The position numbers and the translations under genes were made by a program. Shown here in pieces: positions 53,580-60,689 of a DNA stretch of 64,000 bases. The notes beneath the pieces were generated by a model. It was not told the DNA's origin. It saw only the letters and a list, made by a program, of their open reading frames with translations, and ran no database searches. Numbering within the stretch: the stretch's first letter is position 1; each line of letters begins with the position of its first letter. Origin of the DNA: Halobacteriales archaeon QS_5_70_15 (GTDB lineage: Archaea > Halobacteriota > Halobacteria > Halobacteriales > Haloarculaceae); contig PXRQ01000114.1 in NCBI GenBank assembly GCA_003022005.1, forward strand, positions 7,959 to 71,958, written 5' to 3'.

Positions 53580-53970
53580 GGAACCGACGTGAGCGGTCCC
53601 GGGGCGGTCGGCCGGATCCGGCGCGACATCCGGTGGGGCGCAAGCGGTCCCGAGGCGCTCTAGGGGCTCGGCCGCCCGGTCGAGACCCCGACCGTCAGCC
53701 ACATCGTGACGCCGCGGACCGACGCGGTCCGAGCTCCGAACCTCCGGGAGCCGCCGAGCACCGACGCTCCTCCGGGTGGGGGCGCAGGCCTCGATGGCTA
53801 CCGGATCGCGGTCCTCCACGCCTCGCTGGTCCAGGCCGTCCTCGCCGGGGCGGTCGGTGGACAGATGGTGGGGGGCCCCGTGAACGACGACGTGAAGCAC
53901 GCAACGACCATGCCCGGGGTCACGGGCGCCGTCTTCCTCGGGGTCCAGTCCGTCACCCTCCTCGGCTGAG
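53580..53970 (+). pseudogene. remnant of a type II/IV pilus assembly membrane protein (PilC/TadC, T2SS-F family)
   Basis: Two separate stretches match the C-terminal half of archaeal T2SS-F proteins: GAVGRIRRDIRWGASGPEAL (ending at a stop near 53661) and, after ETPTVSHIVTPRTDAVRA in the region between, YRIAVLHASLVQAVLAGAVG followed by GQMVGGPVNDDVKHATTM. In intact proteins these correspond to the DIRWG-EAL helix and the HxxLVQ-SGLxxGQ-KHA helix. The stop, shortened middle and missing N-terminal 400 or more residues show a long-decayed gene. Confidence 0.65.
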
Positions 53971-54753
53971 ATGGCGGACGACCACGACGACGGTGCTCGC
54001 GACCACGAGAACCGTGACCGAGACCGCCGGTTCTCGCCCGGGGACGACACCGACGGCACGCGGACCCGCTGGTCGGTCCGGAGGACCTACGACGCCATCG
54101 CGGAGCACTTCTCGAGGACGCGGCGGACCCCCTGGCCGGAGGTCGCATCGTTCCTCGAGGGGCGCACCGGACGACTGGGTCTGGACGTCGGCTGTGGCAA
54201 CGGACGACACGTCGGGCCGCTGGCCGAGCGGGTCGACCGCGTCGTGGGCGTGGACGCGAGCGTCGAACTCCTGGAACTCGCCCGCGAGCGGGCGGCCGAA
54301 CGGGGCTACGCCGACGCCTTCGCGCCGGCCCTCGGGGACGCGGCCTCGCTCCCGATCCGATCGGGGACGGTCGACGTGGCCGGCTACGTGGCCACGCTCC
54401 ACCACCTGCCCTCGCGGTCGCTCAGACGGGCGTCGCTCTCGGAGCTCGGGCGCGTCCTCGCGCCCGGAGGGGCGGCCCTGGTGAGCGCGTGGAGCACGGC
54501 CCACGGCCGGTTCGACGCCGACCCCGACGACCCGGAGGGATTCGACACGACCGTCGACTGGACGCTCCCCGGCGGGGAGACCGTTCCCCGATACTACCAC
54601 ATCTACGCGCCCGCTGAGTTCGACGCGGACCTCGGGGCGTCGTCGCTGGCCGTCGAGCGGTCGTTCGTCTCGAGCGGCAACTGCTATGCGGTGGTGAGCG
54701 GTCACGGGTCGCCCGCGGGTCCCGACACGAGCGAGAGCGAGCATCGTCGCTGA
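53971..54753 (+). CDS. class I SAM-dependent methyltransferase, Trm9-like
   Basis: 260 residues. An acidic N-terminal 30 residues precede VRRTYDAIAEHFSRTRRTPW then PEVASFL, the signature of Trm9/ABH8-type tRNA wobble-uridine methyltransferases. SAM-binding motif I is LGLDVGCGNGRHV, followed by VVGVDASVELLELARERA and VAGYVATLHHLPS. It probably finishes a carboxymethyl modification on tRNA. The gene follows the PilC remnant directly and precedes tRNA-Gly by about 300 nt. Confidence 0.82.
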   Translation: MADDHDDGARDHENRDRDRRFSPGDDTDGTRTRWSVRRTYDAIAEHFSRTRRTPWPEVASFLEGRTGRLGLDVGCGNGRHVGPLAERVDRVVGVDASVELLELARERAAERGYADAFAPALGDAASLPIRSGTVDVAGYVATLHHLPSRSLRRASLSELGRVLAPGGAALVSAWSTAHGRFDADPDDPEGFDTTVDWTLPGGETVPRYYHIYAPAEFDADLGASSLAVERSFVSSGNCYAVVSGHGSPAGPDTSESEHRR

Positions 54754-55069
54754 GCGGGCCACCGGACACGTGCCGTCGTTTCACCCTTCGAACACTACCG
54801 CCACCGTGGCGCGGCGATGCCCTTCGGGAACACACGTCCGGCAGTATCACCGGCCTCGGCCCGAACTCGTTCGACGAGTAGCGGGAGAGTCGCTGGTTCC
54901 GAAGGGAAACGCACATACCGAGAGGCGGGATAGTTCGATGTGAGCGCCGGCGGTGAGCGAACCCGAAGGACCTGCGACCCTCGGCACGAACGTGCGGAGC
55001 GGCCGAACGCCGGTGGTGAGCAGGTCCGAAGGACCTGTGACCCTCGGCGCGAACGAGCGAAGCGAGTGA
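54754..55069. other. 316-nt spacer upstream of tRNA-Gly
   Basis: The first 190 nt show nothing recognisable; the last 126 nt are two 63-bp tandem units (see 54945-55070). Confidence 0.5.
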
Positions 55070-55070
55070 G
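54945..55070 (+). repeat. two 63-bp tandem units abutting tRNA-Gly
   Basis: Units 54945-55007 and 55008-55070 each start CGCCGGCGGT or CGCCGGTGGT and share GAAGGACCTG, GACCCTCGGC and CGAAC at fixed positions; they are about three quarters identical. The tRNA at 55070-55140 starts with the same CGCCGGTGGT exactly one period later (55071). The unit length is 21 codons, so an ORF reads through, but it looks artefactual. Confidence 0.75.
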
Positions 55071-55140
55071 CGCCGGTGGTCTAGCGGTAGGACCTGAGCC
55101 TTCCAAGCTCATGGCCCGGGTTCGAATCCCGGCCGGCGCA
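55070..55140 (+). tRNA. tRNA-Gly (anticodon TCC)
   Basis: 71 nt cloverleaf: acceptor GCGCCGG pairs with CCGGCGC plus discriminator A; D-loop AGCGGTAG; anticodon stem TGAGC/GCTCA with loop CTTCCAA, anticodon TCC; T-arm GGGTTCGAATCCC. No intron; CCA is not encoded. It reads GGA and GGG glycine codons. A 24-nt copy of its 3' end occurs at 55316. Confidence 0.95.
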
Positions 55141-55192
55141 TTTTCCGAGCGAAGCGAGGTAAAATCGCCCAGAGTGATTCGCAACCCTGTCA

Positions 55193-55271
55193 TACGGTCG
55201 TGCGTACCGATGTACCGGCGACCGCCCGGCCGGGATCGGCGATCATCGGTAACGGACGACGCACGACCGTA
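55193..55271. repeat. 79-bp palindromic element, copy 5
   Basis: Begins TACGGTCGTGCGTACCGATG and ends GACGCACGACCGTA; flanked by TCA at 55190-55192 and 55272-55274. Nearly identical to copy 4. It sits between tRNA-Gly and the duplicate tRNA 3' end. Confidence 0.88.
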
Positions 55272-55315
55272 TCAGTCGCGCACAGCGAACGCAGTGAGCG
55301 AGCACGTCTGACTCC

Positions 55316-55339
55316 GGTTCGAATCCCGGCCGGCGCATT
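55316..55339 (+). repeat. duplicate of the tRNA-Gly 3' end (att-like)
   Basis: The 24-nt sequence GGTTCGAATCCCGGCCGGCG plus CATT is identical to 55119-55142, the T-arm, acceptor and first bases after tRNA-Gly. Such a displaced tRNA end is the usual footprint of integrase-mediated insertion at a tRNA gene. No integrase remains between the two copies (197 bp apart). Confidence 0.8.
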
Positions 55340-55489
55340 CTGCGAGGAGCGGACGCGACGAGCGAACGCGGGACGGAGGATTCGAACCACGCGAGACGAG
55401 CGAAGCGAGGTGAAACCGTCCGGAGGGATCCGGGCACGAGTGCCGGAACGCGGGGGCCTCCGACGCGATAGCCGAACGACCGGGCGGCG

Positions 55490-55790
55490 GTCCCCTGTTC
55501 GTCGGCGGTACGAGGGAGGACGGCGACGTCGACGCCCTGCGCGGACTGGTCGTCGCGAGTTCCCGGGCGCGGACTGTCGCACCGTCGTGGTGGTGGACCA
55601 TCCGTGAGGTCGGGAAGCGCGGGCCTGCGCCGAGCACCCCGCCACCGTCGAATAGCGGGCGCTCAGCCGGGCCGTCGAACGGCATCTCGGGTTCGAGGGG
55701 TTCGAACTGGAGGTCCGTCCGTGGACGGAGGCGCCCGATGGGAGCTCGAGGACAGGGGGAACGAGACACGGCCCGGGTGAGGCCCGTTCC
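55490..55790 (+). pseudogene. possible decayed gene fragment
   Basis: In one frame, interrupted by TGA and TAG stops, the sequence reads RTVVVVDHP, REARACAEHPATVE and RALSRAVERHLGFEGFELEV then RPWTEAPDGS, which has normal haloarchaeal protein composition. I do not recognise the family. It may be cargo left from an element once inserted at tRNA-Gly. Confidence 0.3.
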
Positions 55791-55981
55791 GGGCGCGTTC
55801 GATGAACCCGGGCGCCGGGGCGGTGACCACCGAGAGCGGGCGTGATCGTCGCCCCGGTCGACCGGGGACGATCGAACGCGTCCGGCGGTTCCCTCGTCCG
55901 GTCCCCCCTACCCGGTTCCGAGAACACACAGTGTGAATAAGGAGCGGAAACCCTATGCCATAAGCCGTCGAACCCGTCGGC

Positions 55982-56593
55982 ATGGACGGGACGGGCCGTG
56001 CGACCGTACTTATTGTCGAGGACGAAACCCCGCTCGTCGACATCTACGCCCGATGGCTGGGCGAGGAGTACCACGTCCGCACGGCCCAGAACGGCGACGC
56101 CGCGCTCGAACGGCTCGACGAGGAGGTCGACGTCGTGTTGCTCGACCGCCTGATGCCTGGGATGTCGGGCGACGAGGTGCTCGACGAGATCGAGGGGATC
56201 GGGCTCTCCCCTCGGGTGGCGATGGCGACCGCGGTCGAACCGGACTTCGACATCGTCCGGATGGGGTTCGACGACTACCTGACCAAGCCGATCGACCGCG
56301 GAGAGCTGCTCGAAACGGTCGCGGGGCTCCTCTCCCGCGACTCGTTCGCCGAACTCGAGCGGGAGTACTACGCGCTGGTGGAGAAACAGGCCGCGCTCCA
56401 GTCGGCCAAGTCCGCGGAGGAGCTCGAGCGGAGCGAGGAGTACGCCGACCTCCAGTCCCGCATCGAGGCGCTGAGTCAGGAGCTCGACGCGGTGATGCCG
56501 GAGATGGGCGACGGGGACTTCGTCGCGATGATCCGGGACATCGAGGCGGAGGAAGGAAAGCGGGGTGAGGGCGGAGGTGCCGACGGGACGTGA
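55982..56593 (+). CDS. response regulator with C-terminal HalX domain
   Basis: 203 residues. Receiver domain about 5-120: TVLIVEDETPLVDIYARWLG, phospho-acceptor Asp in VDVVLLDRLMPGMSGDEVLD, switch Thr in RVAMATAVEPDFDIV, Lys in DDYLTKPIDRGELL. The C-terminal HalX-like helical region (about 130-195) has LEREYYALVEKQAALQSAKS and LQSRIEALSQELDAVM. It has no DNA-binding domain, so it probably acts through protein contacts. Its stop overlaps the GTG of the DUF7504-like gene. Confidence 0.92.
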   Translation: MDGTGRATVLIVEDETPLVDIYARWLGEEYHVRTAQNGDAALERLDEEVDVVLLDRLMPGMSGDEVLDEIEGIGLSPRVAMATAVEPDFDIVRMGFDDYLTKPIDRGELLETVAGLLSRDSFAELEREYYALVEKQAALQSAKSAEELERSEEYADLQSRIEALSQELDAVMPEMGDGDFVAMIRDIEAEEGKRGEGGGADGT

Positions 56594-57204
56594 GCTACGA
56601 GGTCCCTGGACTGCAGGCGGACCGTCGCCTGTGGTTCGCTCCGGGGACGAACCTCCTCGTCAGCGGTGCCTCAAGCGAGTCGGAGTCCGTGCTGCTGGAC
56701 GTCGTCGCCGAGGCCCCCTCGGACGAACCGTCGGTTGGCATCACGATGAACCGGCCGGCGGACTGGGTCGTCTCGGCGTTCCACGATCGTGGCCGTGACC
56801 CGGAGGGGACTCTCGGTATCGTCGACGCGACGGGCCAGGGATCGTCGGTCGACAGCGGCGTCCTCGTCGAGCGGACCGGATCGCCGGCCGACCTCACGGG
56901 TATCAGTCTCGAGTTCGCGAAGCTCGTCAAGCAGTTCGAGGGGGTGGGCAGCGGCGACCGGGTCCGGGTCGGCCTGGCCTCCATCTCGACGCTGCTGATG
57001 TACTCGGAGGTCCAGACCGTCTTCCGGTTCCTGCACGTCTTCACCTCCCGGATACAGTCCGCGGGACTGTTCGGCGTGTTCGCGCTCGACCCCGGGATGC
57101 ACGACGACCGCGTCGTGAACACCGTCCGGGCAGTCTTCGAGGCGGAGGCCCGGATCGAGGACGGCTCGGTCGAACTGGTCGGCGACGGGTTCCGCGAGGA
57201 GTGA
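56590..57204 (+). CDS. DUF7504-like protein, partner of the HalX regulator
   Basis: 204 residues from GTG 56590, overlapping the regulator stop (GTGA). RecA/KaiC-like alpha/beta layout without a Walker A lysine: NLLVSGASSESESVLLDVVA, EPSVGITMNRPADWVVSAF, LGIVDATGQGSSVDSGVLVE, DLTGISLEFAKLVKQFE and SISTLLMYSEVQTVFRFLHV. It is similar in layout to the gene at 21455. Translational coupling to a response regulator implies a shared signalling function. Confidence 0.78.
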   Translation: MSYEVPGLQADRRLWFAPGTNLLVSGASSESESVLLDVVAEAPSDEPSVGITMNRPADWVVSAFHDRGRDPEGTLGIVDATGQGSSVDSGVLVERTGSPADLTGISLEFAKLVKQFEGVGSGDRVRVGLASISTLLMYSEVQTVFRFLHVFTSRIQSAGLFGVFALDPGMHDDRVVNTVRAVFEAEARIEDGSVELVGDGFREE

Positions 57205-57220
57205 CGCGGCCCCTCGTCGG

Positions 57221-57265
57221 TCGCGGGGGTCGCGGGGGTTGTGGGGGTCGTGGGGGTCGTGGGGA
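57221..57265 (+). repeat. five 9-bp G-rich tandem units
   Basis: The unit TCGCGGGGG or TCGTGGGGG, with one TTGTGGGGG, is repeated five times between convergent genes. Four or more runs of five Gs on one strand could form a G-quadruplex, possibly helping termination. The copy number may vary between strains. Confidence 0.7.
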
Positions 57266-57340
57266 TCGGTCGCGGGACGGTCGGACGCGACGGCAGCTAC
57301 CGGGGCCGGTCGCGGGGCCGGCGGGGGGGTGGCGCGGAGC

Positions 57341-58183
57341 TCAGAGCTCGATACGCTCGACGAGCCGCTCGTTCTCCCCGGCGCTGACGTTCAGCGCGAC
57401 GATCCGGATCTCCTCCTCGAGCTCCGAGTCACGGAGTTTGGCCTTGAGCAGCTCGTCGACCTGGTAGACCCCGACCGCGTCGGTCATCTCGACCTCGACG
57501 AGCACCGGCCGGCCCTCCTCCGCCCGCAGCGAGACGTTCTTGATCGCCCGGCTGGAGAGGGTGTTGATCCCGCGTCCGCCCTTCTCGTAGGGGATGCGCG
57601 ACCGGCCGGCCTCCATGTCCAGCCCGTCGGCGACGCGGACGACCCCCGCCTCGAGCGTCAGCGGGTCCTCCTCGGTGTGGTGACAGAGGATGGCGTGGAG
57701 CACCTCGCCCTTCACCCGGACCGCCTCGGCGGTGTCGTACCCCAGTTCCGGGAGGATCCGGTCGAGGAGGTCCGCGGCGAGCGGGATCGAGTAGTAGGGG
57801 TGGTCGTCCCGGTGGACGACGTGGCCGATGTCGTGGAGCATCGCCGCGAGGTAGACGATGACCGCCTCGTCGGCCTCCTCGAGCCCCTGTTCGGCGGCAC
57901 CGTTGAACTCGCAGCCGCCCGCCTTCAGGAGGTCGTAGAGACAGAGCGCGCGATTGCTGACTATCTCGATATGCTTCTCCCCGTGGTCGTTGTACCCCTT
58001 GCGGGTGACGGGGTTGACGTTCTGCGCCTCGAGGTACGCCCGCACCTCGGGGTCCGTCCGGACGTGCTCGATGGCCTCGTTGACCCGTTCGTCGGGGAAC
58101 GCGTGGTCGGTCTCGGGAACGTAGCGACGGTCCTCGTCGCCGGAGGCTTCGGGGTCGGCACTTCCCCGGTCGCTGTCGCCCAT
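57341..58183 (-). CDS. HD-domain metal-dependent phosphohydrolase
   Basis: 280 residues. HD motif residues: KGYNDHGEKHIEIVSNRALC, VYLAAMLHDIGHVVHRDDHP, LHAILCHHTEEDPLTLEAGV and VRVADGLDMEAGRSRIPYEK. This is a large archaeal family of uncharacterised HD hydrolases, likely acting on a nucleotide or cyclic nucleotide. The C-terminal part (about 215-280) is a beta-rich domain of unknown role. Single gene, convergent with the DUF7504 gene. Confidence 0.88.
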   Translation of the reverse strand: MGDSDRGSADPEASGDEDRRYVPETDHAFPDERVNEAIEHVRTDPEVRAYLEAQNVNPVTRKGYNDHGEKHIEIVSNRALCLYDLLKAGGCEFNGAAEQGLEEADEAVIVYLAAMLHDIGHVVHRDDHPYYSIPLAADLLDRILPELGYDTAEAVRVKGEVLHAILCHHTEEDPLTLEAGVVRVADGLDMEAGRSRIPYEKGGRGINTLSSRAIKNVSLRAEEGRPVLVEVEMTDAVGVYQVDELLKAKLRDSELEEEIRIVALNVSAGENERLVERIEL

Positions 58184-58238
58184 ACAGCCGCGTCGGCGTC
58201 CGTCTGTAAAAACCCGCGGGGGATCCCCCCGCGCCCGG

Positions 58239-58715
58239 TCAGGCGGCCGCCGCCGCGGCCGCCTCGACCTCCTCGTAATCGGGTTCCACCCGAGGATCGT
58301 CGCTCACCCACGCGTACGTGACCTCGCCGTCGGTGTTCACGACGAGCACTGCCCGCTGGGCCAGGTCCTCCAGCCCGACCGCGTCGAAGTCGAACGCGAC
58401 GTCGTACAGGTCGACCACCTCCCGGTTCGCGTCGCTGACGAACGCGAACGGGAGGTCGTTCTGCTCGCGGAACTCGTTGAGCGCGAACGGCGAGTCGGTG
58501 CTGATGCCGTAGAGGGTCGCCCCCTCCGCGGTCAGGTTCCCGATGCGGTCGCGGAACGTCCGCATCTCGCCCGTGCAGACCGAGGTGAACGCGCCCGGGA
58601 AGAACGCGAGCACGACCGGGCCCTCGTCCAGCGCCTCCGAGAGCGTGAACTCGTCGACGTCGCCGTTCGCGAGCGGTGCGGTGAAGTCCGGAGCGTCGTC
58701 GCCGACGGCTACCAT
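58239..58715 (-). CDS. peroxiredoxin (AhpE-like, single cysteine)
   Basis: 158 residues of the AhpC/TSA fold. The active-site motif is FFPGAFTSVCTGEMRTFRDR, with the peroxidatic Cys; it is the only Cys in the protein, so it is a 1-Cys enzyme needing an external thiol. The C-terminal DYEEVEAAAAAAA tail is a low-complexity end. It detoxifies hydroperoxides in the cytoplasm. Start 58715 matches the usual VAVGDDAPDF N-terminus. Confidence 0.92.
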   Translation of the reverse strand: MVAVGDDAPDFTAPLANGDVDEFTLSEALDEGPVVLAFFPGAFTSVCTGEMRTFRDRIGNLTAEGATLYGISTDSPFALNEFREQNDLPFAFVSDANREVVDLYDVAFDFDAVGLEDLAQRAVLVVNTDGEVTYAWVSDDPRVEPDYEEVEAAAAAAA

Positions 58716-58811
58716 GGTCGTGCGACGACCGACCCCGCAATGGGTGTTGTGTTTCGGGCGGTCGGGCGCGGCGAAAGGCCTACAAGCCATCGAGCGCCAT
58801 TTCGGGGTACG

Positions 58812-59084
58812 ATGTCGCTCCAACTCGTCCCGCTGTTCCCGGGTATCCCCGGCGGCCCGGAACTGCTCGTCATCCTGTTCATCGCCGTCCTGCTGTTCGG
58901 CGCGAACAAGATCCCCAAGCTCGCCCGCTCCTCCGGCGAGGCGATCGGCGAGTTCCAGAAGGGCCGCGAGGAGGTCAGACCGACTCCGATCTGTAGGGTG
59001 TCCCCGATCCTCCGTCCCTTCTCACTCGCCAGTCGATCGACCGCGTCGGGGCTCACGGACACCGCGCGAGGAAAAAGCCTATAA
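58812..59084 (+). CDS. tatA: TatA-like protein, truncated tandem copy
   Basis: 90 residues in the open frame. Residues 1-55 are a normal TatA: PGGPELLVILFIAVLLFGAN, then KIPKLARSSGEAIGEFQK and GREEV. After 58977 the sequence leaves TatA and reads RPTPICRVSPILRP and on, without the usual Glu/Lys-rich tail. The TatA part is almost identical at the DNA level to 59128-59271. It may still work with a foreign tail, or may be a decaying duplicate. Confidence 0.75.
   Translation: MSLQLVPLFPGIPGGPELLVILFIAVLLFGANKIPKLARSSGEAIGEFQKGREEVRPTPICRVSPILRPFSLASRSTASGLTDTARGKSL
59072..59084 (+). promoter_or_regulatory. TATA box of the second tatA gene
   Basis: AAAAAGCCTATAA ends 25 nt before ATG 59110, so the second tatA copy has its own promoter and is probably leaderless. 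Confidence 0.55.
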
Positions 59085-59109
59085 TCGTCTCTGGGCTACT
59101 TCGGTCAAG

Positions 59110-59427
59110 ATGGTCGGAATCTTTCCGCTGTTCCCGGGTATCCCCGGCGGCCCGGAACTGCTCGTCATCCTGCTCATCGCCATCCTGCTGTTCGGCGCGA
59201 ACAAGATCCCCAAGCTCGCCCGCTCCTCCGGCGAGGCGATCGGCGAGTTCCAGAAGGGCCGCGAGGAGGTCGAACAGGAACTCGAGGAGATCCGGCAGAA
59301 GAAGTCAGAGAACCGGACCGAGGAGGAGCAGGCGCGGCTCGAGGAGGAGACGGCCGGGGAAACGTCCGGGGGGTCCACGGCCGACGACGGAACCGAGACG
59401 GATCTCGAGGCGGAGAAGGAGAACTGA
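59110..59427 (+). CDS. tatA: Sec-independent protein translocase TatA/E
   Basis: 105 residues. N-terminal helix PELLVILLIAILLFGANKIP, amphipathic helix KLARSSGEAIGEFQKGREEV, then an acidic, charged tail (LEEIRQKKSENRTEEEQARL). TatA forms the pore for folded twin-arginine substrates, which haloarchaea use heavily; several such substrates are in this window. The stop TGATACGGACGG borders a decayed palindromic element. Confidence 0.95.
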   Translation: MVGIFPLFPGIPGGPELLVILLIAILLFGANKIPKLARSSGEAIGEFQKGREEVEQELEEIRQKKSENRTEEEQARLEEETAGETSGGSTADDGTETDLEAEKEN

Positions 59428-59506
59428 TACGGACGGTCGTCGTCTCTCGCCGATGCGCGCTGACCCTGTCCGGGTGCGCACCGGTGAATCGTTACAACCG
59501 TCCGCC
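59428..59506. repeat. decayed palindromic element
   Basis: 79 bp from TACGGACGGTCGTCG (after the tatA stop TGA) to CAACCGTCCGCC, with inner arms CTCGCCGATGCGC and GCGCACCGGTG. The left end is well preserved; the right end and flank are degraded. Confidence 0.55.
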
Positions 59507-59570
59507 GGGCACCCGGACGCGAGCGGTGGGACGCGCAACCGTTTTGGGTGGTCCGACGCGAACACCGGTA

Positions 59571-59643
59571 GGGCGTGTGGCCTAGTGGACAGGGCGAGAG
59601 GTTCCTAACCTCTCGATCGCGGGTTCGAATCCCGCCACGCCCG
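59571..59643 (+). tRNA. tRNA-Arg (anticodon CCT)
   Basis: 73 nt cloverleaf: acceptor GGGCGTG/CACGCCC with discriminator G; D-arm GGCCTAGTGGACAGGGC; anticodon stem AGAGG/CCTCT with loop TTCCTAA (anticodon CCT); T-arm GCGGGTTCGAATCCCGC. It reads AGG codons, which are rare in this GC-rich genome. GTTTTGGG about 30 nt upstream may be the TATA element. Confidence 0.95.
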
Positions 59644-60000
59644 TGCAGCGGCGAACGAACCTGAGGAACGCGAAGGCGTGAACGGTTCCCGGCACCGGGA
59701 TCGGTCGCGGCCCCGCCACGGGAGACACGTCGGGTCGGCTCCGCGCTCCTCCGCCGGACGGGTCCGCGGTCCGCGTCGGGTCGTGGTGTCCGCTCGTTCG
59801 GGTCGGAGCCCGCCCCGGCGGTTCGCGCGACCCCGCGCCCTCCCGCGGCGAGCCACGGAATTTTTGAATCGAACCGACCGGTTAATACGGTCCCTGGCCA
59901 AGGGGCTCGTGAGTCCGCGCGGTGCGGACGTGCCCACGCCCACAAGAGCTATTCGGGGCAGCAGACTACCCCGTCACGAGCCGTCGGCCACCACGAGACA

Positions 60001-60660
60001 ATGAGAGACAGAGACGACGAAGGAATCAGGGACCCGGTCGCGAACGCACTGCTCGGTGATTCGACGTACGAGCGGCTCCGACAGACACGATACAGCCCGT
60101 TCAGCCAGCGGATCCCGACGAAGATAGTCGTACAGAGCGGGCTGCTGTTCCTGCTCGCGCTGATGCTCCCGGTGATGGCCGCCTTCCCCGCCGAGGTCCG
60201 GGCGATGCTGGGTGGGTCGGCGTTCTCCTCGTCCCCGAGGGTGCTCGTCCTCGGACTGGTCGGCGGGGTCGTGGTGTTCAGCGGCGGGGTGGCACTGACC
60301 GTCGTCGGCTTCCTCCGCGTCCACCTCGAGCCCCGAATGACCGAGCGGCTGGCCAACCGCCTGCTCAGCCTGGAGGACGTGGCCTCGTTGCTCGGCATCG
60401 GCACCGGCGGCATCGCCATCCTCCTGACGATGGCCTACGTGCTGATGGGCTACGTGAGCGTCCGGGCCGTCGAGTGGTACGTCGACACGATGGGGATCTC
60501 CCCGTTCGCGTCCTCCGGCATCGAGCCGGTGACGGTCGGCGGCGTCGCCACGCTCGCGTTCGTCGGCAGCGTCGCCCTCCTCGTCGCCAGCCAGGCCCTC
60601 CACATGGAGACCCGCCTCCGGTTGGGGGAGGAGTACACCGGGTCGCCGCTCGCGGACTGA
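60001..60660 (+). CDS. polytopic membrane protein of unknown function
   Basis: 219 residues with four to five helices (about 42-62, 78-100, 130-153 and 178-197). The N-terminal about 38 residues are soluble and charged (RDRDDEGIRDPVANALLGDS, YERLRQTRYSPFSQRIPTK). No enzyme motif is visible. It stands alone between tRNA-Arg and the convergent MBL gene; I do not recognise the family. Confidence 0.7.
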   Translation: MRDRDDEGIRDPVANALLGDSTYERLRQTRYSPFSQRIPTKIVVQSGLLFLLALMLPVMAAFPAEVRAMLGGSAFSSSPRVLVLGLVGGVVVFSGGVALTVVGFLRVHLEPRMTERLANRLLSLEDVASLLGIGTGGIAILLTMAYVLMGYVSVRAVEWYVDTMGISPFASSGIEPVTVGGVATLAFVGSVALLVASQALHMETRLRLGEEYTGSPLAD

Positions 60661-60689
60661 GCTGACGGGGCCGACCGGCGAGCGGCCGC

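Larger units (their letters stand above)
55141..55981. other. 841-nt interval after tRNA-Gly
   Basis: Contains palindromic element copy 5, a second copy of the tRNA 3' end (55316-55339), two copies of GAGCGAAGCGAGGT (55147 and 55400) and decayed coding fragments near 55490-55790. No intact gene. It looks like an insertion-prone tRNA-proximal scar. Confidence 0.55.

Noticed and set aside
54945..55070. Possible CRISPR-like array
   Set aside because: Only two direct 63-bp units without spacers; no cas genes.
54940..55311. ORF with 21-residue repeats running through tRNA-Gly
   Set aside because: The repeats come from 63-bp DNA units and the frame continues through the tRNA and an element, so translation is not believable.
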